Positions 51,029 through 61,038 of a DNA stretch of 64,000 nucleotides are shown piece after piece (the stretch's first letter is position 1; the number at the start of each line of letters is the position of its first letter). Below the pieces are notes generated by a model that had not been told where the DNA came from, did no database searches, and saw only the letters and a list, made by a program, of their open reading frames with translations. The position numbers and the translations under genes were made by a program. Origin of the DNA: Haloferax sulfurifontis ATCC BAA-897 (lineage in GTDB: Archaea; Halobacteriota; Halobacteria; Halobacteriales; Haloferacaceae); NCBI RefSeq assembly GCF_000337835.1, contig NZ_AOLM01000018.1, forward strand, positions 1 to 64,000. The letters run 5' to 3'.

Positions 51029-51841
51029 ATGACGCTCTCACTCGACGCCACCCAGTTGGACCGCTACTCGCGGCACATCATCATGGACGAGGTCGGCCCC
51101 GGGGGCCAAGGGCGACTGCTCTCCGCGCGGGTCGTCGTCGTCGGCGCGGGCGGGTTGGGCGCGCCGGCCATCCAGTACCTCGCGGCGGTCGGCGTCGGCG
51201 AACTCGTCGTCGTCGACGACGACGTTGTCGAGCGGAGCAACCTCCAGCGGCAGGTCATCCACCGCGACGACGACGTGGGGACGCCGAAGGCAGAGAGCGC
51301 CGCCGCGTTCGTCCGCGGGCTCAACCCCGACGTGTCGGTCGAACCGGTCGAGGCCCGCGTGGACAAGTCGAACGTCCACGAGGTCGTCGCCGACGCGGAC
51401 GTGGTGGTCGACGCCTCGGACAACTTCCCGACGCGCTACCTGCTCAACGACGTCTGCCGATTCGAGGGAATCCCGCTGGTCCACGGCGCGATATACAAGT
51501 TCGAGGGACAGGCGACGACGCTCGTCCCCGAGGGGCCGTGTTACCGGTGTCTGTTCCCCGAAGCGCCCGAACCGGGGACCGTCCCCGACTGCGCGACGAC
51601 CGGCGTCCTCGGCGTCCTCCCCGGCACGGTCGGCTGTATTCAGGCGACTGAAGCGATGAAGCTCCTCCTCGACGAGGGCGAGGTGCTCGACGGCCGGCTC
51701 CTGTTTTACGACGCGATGGACATGACGTTCGAGACGGTGCCGTACCGGAAGAACCCGGAGTGCCCCGTCTGCGGCGAGGGCGGCGTCGACTCCATCGAGG
51801 ACATCGACTACGTCGAGAGCTGTGCAATCAGCCTCGACTGA
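51029..51841 (+). CDS. ubaA: E1-like SAMP-activating enzyme UbaA
   Basis: 270 residues of the MoeB/ThiF/E1 family. RYSRHIIMDEVGPGGQGRLL, the nucleotide loop VVVGAGGLGAPAIQYLAA, RSNLQRQVIHRDDDVGTPKA (Arg fingers), VVDASDNFPTRYLLNDVC, and the catalytic Cys in PDCATTGVLGVLPGTVG. Zinc pairs are CYRC and CPVCGEGG. It adenylates SAMP proteins for protein conjugation and for sulfur transfer to tRNA and molybdopterin. Confidence 0.93.
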   Translation: MTLSLDATQLDRYSRHIIMDEVGPGGQGRLLSARVVVVGAGGLGAPAIQYLAAVGVGELVVVDDDVVERSNLQRQVIHRDDDVGTPKAESAAAFVRGLNPDVSVEPVEARVDKSNVHEVVADADVVVDASDNFPTRYLLNDVCRFEGIPLVHGAIYKFEGQATTLVPEGPCYRCLFPEAPEPGTVPDCATTGVLGVLPGTVGCIQATEAMKLLLDEGEVLDGRLLFYDAMDMTFETVPYRKNPECPVCGEGGVDSIEDIDYVESCAISLD

Positions 51842-52252
51842 GGAGGGCGCGTAGTCAGCAGAGCGTCTCCGCGATTCGACACCCGACTGGGGGCCATCAA
51901 CGGATACGGCAGGTGGTCCAGAGCCGACGAATCTGATGGCGATAATCCACTCCCCAGTAGGCGGGTTCACCACTCGCCTAATCGTGTGCGGCGGGACGTA
52001 CACGAAGTCGCCTGCGTCGAGTTCGACCGATTCCCGACCGGCCGGTCCGTACTCCAGAACGGAGTGACCAACCACGACGTACCCGTAGACGTGGCGGTCA
52101 CCGTTGTGATGCCATCCGGTTGTGACTCCACCGGCGACCCGCGACTGAACCACGATGGCATCCTCGGTTTCGAATATCTCTCGTCGTGAAACGTCGGTGG
52201 ATTCGTCTGGGTCTCCCAACCTGGCCCGTGTACCGACGGTAACGTCTTCCAT
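51038..52252 (-). CDS. Cupin-domain ORF with run-on tail antisense to ubaA
   Basis: From the ATG at 52252 the first ~120 residues are a cupin: VTTGWHHNGDRHVYGYVVVG (two metal His), VELDAGDFVYVPPHTIRRVV and GEWIIAIRFVGSGP. A normal small cupin would end just after this (about 51890). Instead the frame stays open for a further ~850 nt, antisense through nearly all of ubaA, giving about 404 residues. The extra part is the shadow of ubaA. The true stop appears lost. DNA upstream of ubaA's end (51842-52390) is lower in GC, consistent with a transferred, broken gene. Only the cupin part is convincing. Confidence 0.55.
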   Translation of the reverse strand: MEDVTVGTRARLGDPDESTDVSRREIFETEDAIVVQSRVAGGVTTGWHHNGDRHVYGYVVVGHSVLEYGPAGRESVELDAGDFVYVPPHTIRRVVNPPTGEWIIAIRFVGSGPPAVSVDGPQSGVESRRRSADYAPSSVEADCTALDVVDVLDGVDAALAADGALRVLPVRHRLERHVHRVVKQEPAVEHLALVEEELHRFSRLNTADRAGEDAEDAGRRAVGDGPRFGRFGEQTPVTRPLGDERRRLSLELVYRAVDQRDSLESADVVEQVARREVVRGVDHHVRVGDDLVDVRLVHAGLDRFDRHVGVEPADERGGALCLRRPHVVVAVDDLPLEVAPLDNVVVDDDEFADADRREVLDGRRAQPARADDDDPRGEQSPLAPGADLVHDDVPRVAVQLGGVE

Positions 52253-52399
52253 GCCAGTAACCCGTCTACCTACGACTGGCAACGAGATACCCGCTCTCTC
52301 GAAAGCATCACCGGTAGATTCGCGCGCTGTATTCAGCACGGCCTCAGCAAACGATCAGTCGCTGAGGACACCAACAGAATCACCGCCACGGGAGACGCG

Positions 52400-54058
52400 C
52401 TACCGGTCGAACTGGAACCCGCCGAGCTCGTCGTCCGAGCCGCCGTCGGTCGCCGCGCGAACCGAGTCGGCGTCCCCGCCGTCGGCCACGTCGTCGAAGT
52501 CCATCGCGTCCAGTTCCTCGACCGCCGCGGCGTCGCCGCCGACGAGGGCGTCGACCCGGTCGGCGAGCGCGTCGAGCGCGACCGTCTGGTCGGCCGTCGC
52601 GTCGGTGATGTCGGTCGTCGACGACTCGGCGGCGGTCGCGTGCTCTCGGGCCGTCTGAATCGTGCTCGTGACCTCCTCGATGTTCGTCGCCTGCGAGTCG
52701 GTCGCGCGGGCGACCTCGGTGACGCCGTTGGCCGCGGAGTCCGCGGCGTCGGCGATTTCGGAGAGCGAGGCGAGCACGTCCTCGATTTCGCCGGAGGCGA
52801 CCTGAATCTGCTCGTGGGACTGCTCGGAGGCCAGCACCGTCTCGTCGGCCTGTTCCTGAATCTCGGCGATGCTGTCGGCGATTTCCTCGGTGTGCTCGTG
52901 GGTCTGGTTCGCGAGCTGTTTGACCTCGTCGGCGACGACCGAGAAGCCCTCGCCGGCCTCGCCCGCGCGGGCGGCCTCGATGTTCGCGTTGAGCGCGAGC
53001 AGGTTCGTCCGGTCTGCGACCTCGGCGATGACCTCGACGACCTCCTCGATGACGCCCATGCGCTGTTGCAGTTCGGTCACGCTGTCGAGCAGTTCGTCGG
53101 ATATGTCGATGACTTGGTCGGTCGCGGTCCGGATGCTCTGTCCGGCCTCGTGGCCGTTTTCGGCGGCCACGCGGGCCTGGTTCGCCGCCGACGCCACCTC
53201 GTCGGAGGTGGCCGCGATTTCCTCCATGCTGGCCGACAGCTCCTGCATCTCCTCCGCGCCCGTCGACAGGAGGTCCGCCTGCTCCGTGACCTGCGACTCG
53301 ATGTCGGTCGCGGCGGTCGCGGCCCGCTGAATCGCCCCGCCGAGGTCGGCGGTCGTGGTATCGACCTCGCTGGCGAGGCGGTCGAACCGGGTCGCCATCT
53401 CGTTGAGGTCCGAGACGACCGCCAGCGTCTCGTCGTCGAGGACGCCGCGGTCGTCCGTGAACGACGCCCGGGCAGAGAGGTCGCCGGCGGTGAGGCTCCC
53501 GATGGTGGTCGAGACCTCCTCGACGAGCGCCTCCGAGGCCCGCTGTTTCTCCACCGCGTCGGTCCGGTCGTGGACGGCCTCGACCACGCCGACCAGTTCG
53601 TCGCCCTCGAACAGCGGCTGGGCGGTGAAGGCGATGTGGCGCTCCGCGCCGTGTCTGTCCGTCATCGTGCTGGTGTCGCGGTAGAGCCGCCGGGCCTCGT
53701 CGACCACGTCGAGGCCGTGGACCACGTCGGCACCCTGCGGGTCCTCAAGCACCTTGTCGGCGAGGGTCTTCGCCCGCCGGCCGTCCGGGTAGAACAGTTC
53801 GCTCACGTGGTCCGACCCGAGCGCCTCCGCCGCGGGAACGCCCGTGAGCGTCGTAATCGGGTCGTTCCACGCGATGACCCGCCCGTCGGCGTCGAGGACG
53901 AACACCGGCATCCCCACGCCGTCGAGCAGGGCACCGGTGTGCAACTGCTCGGCCGCCGCCGCGACCGTCCCTCGTTCGTCAGCCTGTGCGCCACCGTCGG
54001 TCCGCGTCCGAGCCCCGGCCCCCGGGACCAGCGCCGCGAGTCGCGAAAGCAGGTCCAT
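52400..54058 (-). CDS. Cytosolic Htr-type chemotaxis transducer with PAS domain
   Basis: 552 residues from the ATG at 54058. No membrane span. A PAS domain covers residues ~45-150 ([40 protein letters not shown]), then a HAMP-like linker and the long coiled-coil signalling domain with the conserved hairpin [20 protein letters not shown]. It reports to CheA/CheW. The C-terminal ~50 residues are acidic. Lies 289 bp from the second transducer, same direction. Confidence 0.92.
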   Translation of the reverse strand: MDLLSRLAALVPGAGARTRTDGGAQADERGTVAAAAEQLHTGALLDGVGMPVFVLDADGRVIAWNDPITTLTGVPAAEALGSDHVSELFYPDGRRAKTLADKVLEDPQGADVVHGLDVVDEARRLYRDTSTMTDRHGAERHIAFTAQPLFEGDELVGVVEAVHDRTDAVEKQRASEALVEEVSTTIGSLTAGDLSARASFTDDRGVLDDETLAVVSDLNEMATRFDRLASEVDTTTADLGGAIQRAATAATDIESQVTEQADLLSTGAEEMQELSASMEEIAATSDEVASAANQARVAAENGHEAGQSIRTATDQVIDISDELLDSVTELQQRMGVIEEVVEVIAEVADRTNLLALNANIEAARAGEAGEGFSVVADEVKQLANQTHEHTEEIADSIAEIQEQADETVLASEQSHEQIQVASGEIEDVLASLSEIADAADSAANGVTEVARATDSQATNIEEVTSTIQTAREHATAAESSTTDITDATADQTVALDALADRVDALVGGDAAAVEELDAMDFDDVADGGDADSVRAATDGGSDDELGGFQFDR

Positions 54059-54347
54059 ACGTCTACCCCACGGCGATTGCCGGTATAACGCTACGTCCCT
54101 GAGTATCAACACTGATTCTGTGGTGGTACAGAACCGGTACACTCCGGCGGCGGGCGTGGAAAACGGACGGTCCCGAAATGCGGTCGTCGCGCGGGAGAGT
54201 CGAACGGGAAACCAGGGAGAGTCGAACCGGAACCGGAAAGGGCCGAACGGGAAACCAGAGAGAGTCGAAACGAGGGTGGAAGGGCCGAGTCGGGGGACAG
54301 TGGTTCAGACGGCCGCGCGGCCGCGCTTTGGCGGAGCGGTCGCGGCG

Positions 54348-56819
54348 TCAGTCGGTTCGGTCGGTGTCGTCGTCGGTGCGGCCGGTGCGGTCGGGGGCGT
54401 CACCGTCGAGGCCGCCGTCAGTCGCCGGCGCGTCGAGGTCGGCGACCGAAGCGCCGTCGGAGTCGGCGAGCGCGTCGTCGCGGTCCGCGGCGTCGTGGTC
54501 GACGGTGAACTCGGAGACGAGCGACATCAGCCGCTCGGACTGGGTGGCGAGGCGGTCCGCGCCGTCGGAGACCTCGCTGAGCGAGGCGGTCTGTTGTTCG
54601 GCCGCGGCCGCGACCGACTCGGCGCGCTCGGCGGTCTCGTCGCTGATATCCGAGACGCGGTCCATCATCGACGCGACCTCCTCGGTCGAGGCGGCCTGCT
54701 CGTCGGTGGTCCGGCTGATTTCGTCGACGCCGTCGGTCGTCTCGCGGACGTTCTCGACGATGGTGTCCAGCGAGTCGCGGGCGGTCTGGACCGCGTCGAC
54801 GCCGGAGTCGACGGCGTCGCGGGTCTCGCGCATCTCGGAGACGGACGCCGCGGACTTCGCTTGGACCTCCTCGATGGTCGCCTCGATCTCCTCGGCGGAG
54901 GCCTTGGTCTCGCCGGCGAGTTCCTTGACCTCGTTGGCGACGACCGAGAAGCCCTCGCCGGCCTCGCCCGCGCGGGCGGCCTCGATGTTCGCGTTGAGCG
55001 CGAGGATGTTCGTCTGCTCCGCGATGTCGGTGATGAGTTCGACGATGTCGCCGATTTCGGCCATGTCGCCTTCGAGGTCCTCGATGCGGTCGACCGTCCG
55101 GCGGGTCTGCGCCTCGACGGTCTCGATGGTGTCGATGGCGTCGGCGGCCGCCTCGTGGCCGCCCTCGCTCGCTTCGAGGGTGTGTTGCGCCGTCTGTTCG
55201 AGTTCGCTCGCCGAGGAGGCGACCTCCTCGATAGTCGCAGAGAGGTTGCTCGTCTCGCCGGTCGTCTGCCGGAGGTTCTCGCGCTGTTCGTGCGCGCCCT
55301 CGGCCATGACCTGCGTGGATTCGCTGACCTGTCGGCTCGCGCGCTCTATCTCCTGGGAACTCGCGGTGACCTCCTGACTGGCCGCGGCGACGGTCTCGGA
55401 GAACTCGACGACCTCCGCGACGGTCGCTTCGAGCTCGTCGGCCATGTCGTTGAACGACCGCGCCATCTCGTTCATCGCGTCGTTGTCGGCGTCCTCCGAC
55501 ATCCGGCGCGTGAGGTCGCCGTCGGCGGCGTCGGCCATCGTCTCGCTGAACTCGGCGGCCTTCGCTTCGAGTTCGGTGATGAGGGCTTCCAGTTCCGTGT
55601 GCGTCTGGCCCATCGACTCGCCGAACGACCCCGGGATGTCCTCGTCGAGGACGGGATCATCGAAGCGCTTGTCCGCGAGCGCTTCGGCCTGCCCGGCGAC
55701 CGTCGTCAGGTACGACTGCATCGACTCGAAGGAGTCGTACAGCCGGCCCATCTCGTCGACGCGGGCGGTGTTCGGGAGGTCGCCGTCGACCTCGCCGTTG
55801 GCGATGTCGTCGGCGTTGCGGGCGACGACCGAGAGGGACCGCGCGGTGCCGCGACCGATGGTCGCGCCGACGAGGAACAGCGCGCCGACGGCGAAGGCGA
55901 CGAGGAACATCACGTTCGTCGTCACCTGCGACTGGAGCGCGAACGCCCGGTCGGCCGGGACGTGGTAGGTGAGCACCCAGTCGGTGCCGGTGATGGGCGC
56001 GTACGCCATCGCGTACTCGCCGGGCTCCATGCCCGTGCGGGCGGAGACGACCTCGTAGCCGGTCTGCCCGGAGAGCGCGGCGTCGATGGCCTCGACGGAC
56101 GAGCCGTCGGCGGCCGCGTACTCGTCGAGGATAGACGCCTTGCGGTTGTCGAACAGGATGGTCCCGGACTCGGTGACGACCTTGGTGTCGCCGGTCGCGT
56201 AGGGCGATTCGAACTGGTGGGAGCCGGCTTCGAGCGACGCCGTCAGGACGACTGCGCCGTTGGCTCCGGAGACGGGCGCGGCGAACGCGACGACCGGCTC
56301 GCCGCCGGACTCGTAGGGCGCGGAGACGGTCACGGACTGGCCCGACGCCAGCGCCGCGGCGTCGTCGGCCCACGGCGCGGACAGCGAGTCGAGCGACTGG
56401 CCGGTCGCGCTGTCGGTCGTGCTGGCGACGACCGCGCCGGTGTCGGCGTCGACGTAGTGGAGCGAGCGAACGTCGCCGGAGAGCTGGATGAGCTTCCCTT
56501 CGAGCCACCGCTGGTGGTCGGCCGCCGAGGTTCCCGCCGGCTGGTCGGCGAGCGACTCGGCGAGGAACGAGACGGTCGACTCCTTCGAAGTCACCCAGTC
56601 GGAGACCGACTTCGCCTCCGTCGCCGCCGCGCCGCGAATCTGCGATTCGGTCTGCGACTCGACCACCGACTTCGTGTCGAAGTGGATGTACGCGCCCGCG
56701 CCGCCCATGACGACCGCGATGAGGAGGAGCACGACCCCGAACTTCGCCGCGTAGCGCCGGCGAATCACGTTCGGAAGCGCCCGTTCGAGCAGGCTCGTCA
56801 GCCGCGAAAACGGGTTCAT
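54348..56819 (-). CDS. Membrane Htr-type chemotaxis transducer (Cache-like sensor)
   Basis: 823 residues. First span [20 protein letters not shown] at ~24-43, then an outer sensor domain of about 260 residues (dCache-like: [53 protein letters not shown]), a second span [23 protein letters not shown] domains, and a signalling domain with [20 protein letters not shown]. Its start overlaps the end of the upstream binding-protein gene by 4 nt, so the two are translated together. The pair probably acts as binding protein plus transducer, as BasB/BasT or CosB/CosT in Halobacterium. Confidence 0.92.
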   Translation of the reverse strand: MNPFSRLTSLLERALPNVIRRRYAAKFGVVLLLIAVVMGGAGAYIHFDTKSVVESQTESQIRGAAATEAKSVSDWVTSKESTVSFLAESLADQPAGTSAADHQRWLEGKLIQLSGDVRSLHYVDADTGAVVASTTDSATGQSLDSLSAPWADDAAALASGQSVTVSAPYESGGEPVVAFAAPVSGANGAVVLTASLEAGSHQFESPYATGDTKVVTESGTILFDNRKASILDEYAAADGSSVEAIDAALSGQTGYEVVSARTGMEPGEYAMAYAPITGTDWVLTYHVPADRAFALQSQVTTNVMFLVAFAVGALFLVGATIGRGTARSLSVVARNADDIANGEVDGDLPNTARVDEMGRLYDSFESMQSYLTTVAGQAEALADKRFDDPVLDEDIPGSFGESMGQTHTELEALITELEAKAAEFSETMADAADGDLTRRMSEDADNDAMNEMARSFNDMADELEATVAEVVEFSETVAAASQEVTASSQEIERASRQVSESTQVMAEGAHEQRENLRQTTGETSNLSATIEEVASSASELEQTAQHTLEASEGGHEAAADAIDTIETVEAQTRRTVDRIEDLEGDMAEIGDIVELITDIAEQTNILALNANIEAARAGEAGEGFSVVANEVKELAGETKASAEEIEATIEEVQAKSAASVSEMRETRDAVDSGVDAVQTARDSLDTIVENVRETTDGVDEISRTTDEQAASTEEVASMMDRVSDISDETAERAESVAAAAEQQTASLSEVSDGADRLATQSERLMSLVSEFTVDHDAADRDDALADSDGASVADLDAPATDGGLDGDAPDRTGRTDDDTDRTD

Positions 56820-58060
56820 TGTCCACCTCCGGACTCGAAGAACTGGCGCTGGAGGAGTTCGACCTGCTCGACCGAGCCGTTGCGGACCCGCTCGACGAGG
56901 TACGAACTCAGCGGTTCGAGCGCGTCGGTGAGGTCGACCCCGCTCGACGCGCCCTGATAGTTCAGTTCGCGGCCGGCGTCGACGAGCGTCCGAACCCGGT
57001 CGAACTCGCCGACGGAGACCGTGTGGCCGGTCCCGCCCGAGACGGCCTGTAGGGCGTCGGCGATGGCCGGACCCGACGCCTCGCCGGCGTACTCCGCCGC
57101 CGTCGCCATGAGGAACAGGGCGTCGTAGGCGTTCGCCGCGTAGGGCTGGAGCGGCGCGATGTCGGAGAGCCGCTGGGTGAGGTGGAAGTAGCCGTCCGTC
57201 CGAACCGACGAGAGCGAGGCGCTGTAGAAGCCCTCGTAGTAGGGCGGAATCTCGCCGTCGAACATGCCCGCCGAGAAGACCCACGGGGCCTCGTGGTCGG
57301 ACGCGCCGTAGGCGTCGAGGACGCCCCGTTCCTGTCCGGGGACGCTGACGAAGCCGACCGCGTCGGGCGAGTCGGCGAACGCCTCGTCGACGGCGCCGCC
57401 GAACTCCGCCGCGCTCGGGTCGTAGCTGACCTCGGTGACGACCTCCGCGTCGAGTTGGTCGCCGAGCGCGGTGCCGAGGTCGGAGCCGAACGCCCCGTCG
57501 ACGGTGAGGAGGGCGACCCGGTCGGCGTCGGCGTACTGCGTCGCGTCGAGAATCTTCGCCATCGCGGTCGCCTGCAGGCTGTCGCTCGGGACGGTCCGGC
57601 CGAAGAACTTCCGGCCGTCGGCGCGCCCGGCGTCCGAGAGCCGCGGGTTCGTGCTCGCCGGACTCATCTCCATGACGGCGTCGTCGGCCGCCTTCGGAGC
57701 GAGCGCGAGCGACACGTCGCTGACGAGGCCCCCGACGAAGCCGACGACGCCCGCGTCGGCCAGCGAGGTGTAGCCGTCGGTCGCGACCGACGCGGACCCC
57801 TCCGTGTCCACGGTGGTCAGTTCGACCGGCCGCCCGAGCACGCCGCCGGCCCGGTTGATGTCCTCGACCGCCTGCTCGGCGGCGCGCTTGCCGTGCGTTC
57901 CCACCTGCTCCAGCGACCCGCTGACGGGCAACATCGCCCCGAATCGAACGGGCTCCCCGGACTCCGTTCCGAACGTCCCCACGCACCCGGCGAGCGAGCC
58001 GAGCCCCACCGCGCCGGCGGCCGCGCGGAGAAACGTTCGTCTATGGTGCCTGACTGTCAC
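56816..58060 (-). CDS. Branched-chain-amino-acid-type binding lipoprotein coupled to a transducer
   Basis: 414 residues from the GTG at 58060. Tat-type lipoprotein signal: [20 protein letters not shown]. The mature part is a Leu/Ile/Val-type periplasmic-binding fold: [80 protein letters not shown] and [20 protein letters not shown]. No ABC permease or ATPase follows; instead it overlaps the transducer gene by 4 nt. So its likely role is chemotaxis toward a ligand such as amino acids or compatible solutes, not uptake. Confidence 0.9.
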   Translation of the reverse strand: MTVRHHRRTFLRAAAGAVGLGSLAGCVGTFGTESGEPVRFGAMLPVSGSLEQVGTHGKRAAEQAVEDINRAGGVLGRPVELTTVDTEGSASVATDGYTSLADAGVVGFVGGLVSDVSLALAPKAADDAVMEMSPASTNPRLSDAGRADGRKFFGRTVPSDSLQATAMAKILDATQYADADRVALLTVDGAFGSDLGTALGDQLDAEVVTEVSYDPSAAEFGGAVDEAFADSPDAVGFVSVPGQERGVLDAYGASDHEAPWVFSAGMFDGEIPPYYEGFYSASLSSVRTDGYFHLTQRLSDIAPLQPYAANAYDALFLMATAAEYAGEASGPAIADALQAVSGGTGHTVSVGEFDRVRTLVDAGRELNYQGASSGVDLTDALEPLSSYLVERVRNGSVEQVELLQRQFFESGGGQ

Positions 58061-58082
58061 AGATTGCCCGAGACAACTCCCG

Positions 58083-58090
58083 TATATAAT
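58083..58090 (-). promoter_or_regulatory. TATA-like box for the binding-protein/transducer pair
   Basis: ATTATATA on the minus strand, about 25 nt before the GTG at 58060. This supports that start and a leaderless transcript. Confidence 0.5.
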
Positions 58091-58247
58091 TTTGGGCCGC
58101 CGATTATCATACGCTGTATTTTTGGGACGATTGTCCAACATCGAACACGAAACGTGGATGTGCTACCATACGACACGACGTCGGGTCGGCGCGTCGGGCG
58201 GTCGGATTTCGGGACGCGCGCACTCCCGACGGACGGGGCATCGTAGC

Positions 58248-58256
58248 GTTTTATCC
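58248..58256 (+). promoter_or_regulatory. TATA-like box of mutS
   Basis: gttttatcc lies about 25 nt before the mutS ATG at 58279. Confidence 0.4.
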
Positions 58257-58278
58257 GCCGGCCCGCCCACGTGCGGAC

Positions 58279-61038
58279 ATGACTACTCAGGGAATCGTCG
58301 GACAGTTCCTCTCGTTGAAAGAGGAGACCGACGCCGACCTGCTCGCCATGCAGTGCGGCGACTTCTACGAGTTCTTCGCCGACGACGCCGAGACGGTCGG
58401 CCGCGAGCTCGACCTCACGGTCTCCCAGAAGTCCTCGCACGGGTCGTCGTACCCGATGGCGGGCGTGCCGCTGAACGACCTGACGCCCTACCTCAAGGCG
58501 CTCGTCGAGCGCGGCTACCGGGTCGCCGTCGCCGACCAGTACGAGACCGAGTCCGGCGACCTCCGCCGGGAAATCAAGCGCGTCGTCACGCCGGGGACGC
58601 TCCTCGAAACGTCGCGCGCCGACGCGCAGTTCCTCGCGGCCGTCGTGACCGCCGGCGACGGCGTCGGCCTCGCGTTCGCCGACATCACCACCGGCCAGTT
58701 CCTCGTCACCGAGGCCGCGACCGTCGACGACGCCGCGGCCGAACTCTACCGCTTTGCCCCCGTCGAGGTCCTCCCCGGTCCGGACCTGCGGAGCGACGAC
58801 GAGACGCTCTCGCGCCTGCGCGAGGCCACCGACGCCTCCTTCTCGCTTTTCTCCACCGAGGCGTTCGCGCCGGGTCGCGCCCGCCACGCCGTCCGCGAGC
58901 AGTTCGGCGCGTCCACGGTCGATAGCGTCGGCCTCGACTCCGACCTCGCGACTCGCGCCGCCGGCGGCGTCCTCGCCTACGTCGAGGAGACGGGCGCGGG
59001 CGTCCTCCGGTCGATGACGCGCCTGCAGGTCTACCACCCCTCGGACCTGCTCGAACTCGACGCGACCACCCAGCGCAACCTCGAACTCATCGAGACGATG
59101 CACGGCGACCGCTCGGGGTCGCTTTTCGACACGATAGACCACACCGTCACCTCGCCCGGCGGCCGCCTCCTCCGCGAGTGGCTGACCCGCCCGCGACGCG
59201 ACCGCGACGAACTCGCCCGACGACTCGACGCCGTGGAGTCGCTCGCGTCGGCCGCCCTCGCCCGCGAGCGCGTCCGCGAGGTACTTGACGGGGCGTACGA
59301 CCTCGAACGACTCGCCTCCCGGTCGGCGTCCGGGAGCGCCCGCGCGTCCGACCTGCTTTCGGTCCGCGACACCCTCTCTGTGCTCCCCGCCCTCGCCGAC
59401 GCCATCGAGGGGACCGAACTCGCGGACTCCCCGCTCGCGGAGGTCGTCGCGCGGCCCGACCGAGACGCCGCGGCCGACCTCAGGGCGGAACTCGCCGACG
59501 CGCTCGCCGAGGACCCACCGAAGACGGTCACCCAAGGCGGCCTGTTCCAGAAGGGCTACGACGACGACCTCGACGACCTCATCGAGCGCCACGAGTCGGC
59601 GAAGTCGTGGCTCGACACGCTCGCCGACCGCGAGAAGCGGGCCCACGGCCTCTCGCACGTCACCGTCGACCGCAACAAGACCGACGGCTACTACATCCAG
59701 GTCGGCAAGTCGGTCGCGGACCAAGTGCCCGATCACTACCGGCAGATAAAGACGCTCAAGAACTCCAAGCGGTTCGTCACCGAGGAGTTAGAGGAGAAGG
59801 AACGCGAGATTCTCCGGCTCGAAGAGGCCCGCGGCGACCTCGAATACGAACTGTTCGAAGACCTCCGCGAGCGCGTCGCCCGGCGCGCCGAACTCTTACA
59901 GGACGTGGGCCGGACCATCGCCGAAATCGACGCGCTGGCGTCGCTCGCCACCCACGCCGCCGGCAACGGGTGGACGCGTCCCGAACTCACGGACGCCGGG
60001 GCGCTCGACATCGAGGCCGGTCGCCACCCGGTCGTGGAGACGACGACCGACTTCGTCCCGAACGACCTCCGCATGGACGACGACCGCGGCTTCCTCATCG
60101 TCACCGGGCCGAACATGTCCGGCAAATCGACGTACATGCGGCAGGCGGCGCTCATCACGCTCCTCGCGCAGGTGGGGAGCTTCGTCCCCGCCCGAAGCGC
60201 CACCGTCGGCGTCGTCGACGGCATCTACACCCGCGTCGGCGCGCTGGACGAACTCGCGCAGGGCCGCTCGACGTTCATGGTCGAGATGCAGGAGCTGAGC
60301 AACATCCTCCACTCGGCGACCGAGGACTCGCTCGTCATCTTAGACGAGGTGGGCCGCGGGACCGCCACCTACGACGGCATCTCCATCGCGTGGGCGGCCA
60401 CCGAGTACCTCCACAACGAGGTGCGCGCGAAGACGCTGTTCGCCACGCACTACCACGAACTGACGAGCCTCGCGGACCACCTCGACCGCGTCGCCAACGT
60501 CCACGTCGCGGCCGACGAGCGCGACGGCGACGTGACGTTCCTCAGGACCGTCGTCGACGGCCCGACCGACCGGAGCTACGGGATTCACGTCGCCGACCTC
60601 GCGGGCGTCCCGCGCCCGGTGGTCGACCGCGCCGGCGACGTGCTCGACCGACTCCGCGAGGAGAAGGCCATCGAGGCGAAAGGCTCCGGGTCGTCGGAAC
60701 CCGTACAGGCCGTCTTCGACGTGGGAAGCGGGCAGATGAACGTCGCCGAAGTCGGTGGGACTGGCGGCGATTCGGCCGGCTCCGGCGCGCCCGCGAACGG
60801 CGCGACTGGCAACGACGCGGCGGGCAACGGCTCGGTGGACGCGGCCGCGGCCGTCGAGTCGAAGTCCGAGGCGGGCGACGCCGGGACCGAGGCCGAGTCC
60901 GAGGCCGCGCTGGACCCGGAGACCGAAGCCGTCCTCGACGAACTGCAATCGACCGACGTGAACGCCACGTCGCCGCTGGACCTGATGGCGAAGGTGCAGG
61001 CGTGGCAGTCGAAACTCGACGGCGGTGACGGCGAATGA
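58279..61038 (+). CDS. mutS: DNA mismatch repair protein MutS
   Basis: 919 residues. The N-terminal mismatch domain has the Phe-x-Glu motif in MQCGDFYEFFADDAETVGRE. The ATPase has Walker A VTGPNMSGKSTYMRQAALIT, VDGIYTRVGALDELAQGRST, LVILDEVGRGTATYDGISIA (Walker B), and LFATHYHELTSLADHLD. An acidic, low-complexity stretch (~residues 820-880, Gly/Ala/Glu-rich) precedes the C-terminal helix MAKVQAWQSKLD. The stop overlaps the mutL start (ATGA), so the two are co-translated. Confidence 0.96.
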   Translation: MTTQGIVGQFLSLKEETDADLLAMQCGDFYEFFADDAETVGRELDLTVSQKSSHGSSYPMAGVPLNDLTPYLKALVERGYRVAVADQYETESGDLRREIKRVVTPGTLLETSRADAQFLAAVVTAGDGVGLAFADITTGQFLVTEAATVDDAAAELYRFAPVEVLPGPDLRSDDETLSRLREATDASFSLFSTEAFAPGRARHAVREQFGASTVDSVGLDSDLATRAAGGVLAYVEETGAGVLRSMTRLQVYHPSDLLELDATTQRNLELIETMHGDRSGSLFDTIDHTVTSPGGRLLREWLTRPRRDRDELARRLDAVESLASAALARERVREVLDGAYDLERLASRSASGSARASDLLSVRDTLSVLPALADAIEGTELADSPLAEVVARPDRDAAADLRAELADALAEDPPKTVTQGGLFQKGYDDDLDDLIERHESAKSWLDTLADREKRAHGLSHVTVDRNKTDGYYIQVGKSVADQVPDHYRQIKTLKNSKRFVTEELEEKEREILRLEEARGDLEYELFEDLRERVARRAELLQDVGRTIAEIDALASLATHAAGNGWTRPELTDAGALDIEAGRHPVVETTTDFVPNDLRMDDDRGFLIVTGPNMSGKSTYMRQAALITLLAQVGSFVPARSATVGVVDGIYTRVGALDELAQGRSTFMVEMQELSNILHSATEDSLVILDEVGRGTATYDGISIAWAATEYLHNEVRAKTLFATHYHELTSLADHLDRVANVHVAADERDGDVTFLRTVVDGPTDRSYGIHVADLAGVPRPVVDRAGDVLDRLREEKAIEAKGSGSSEPVQAVFDVGSGQMNVAEVGGTGGDSAGSGAPANGATGNDAAGNGSVDAAAAVESKSEAGDAGTEAESEAALDPETEAVLDELQSTDVNATSPLDLMAKVQAWQSKLDGGDGE

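Noticed and set aside
53844-56957. A 1037-residue plus-strand frame opposite the two transducers
   Set aside because: It mirrors the coding pattern of the Htr genes on the minus strand; its sequence is Arg/Val/Gly-rich without any domain.
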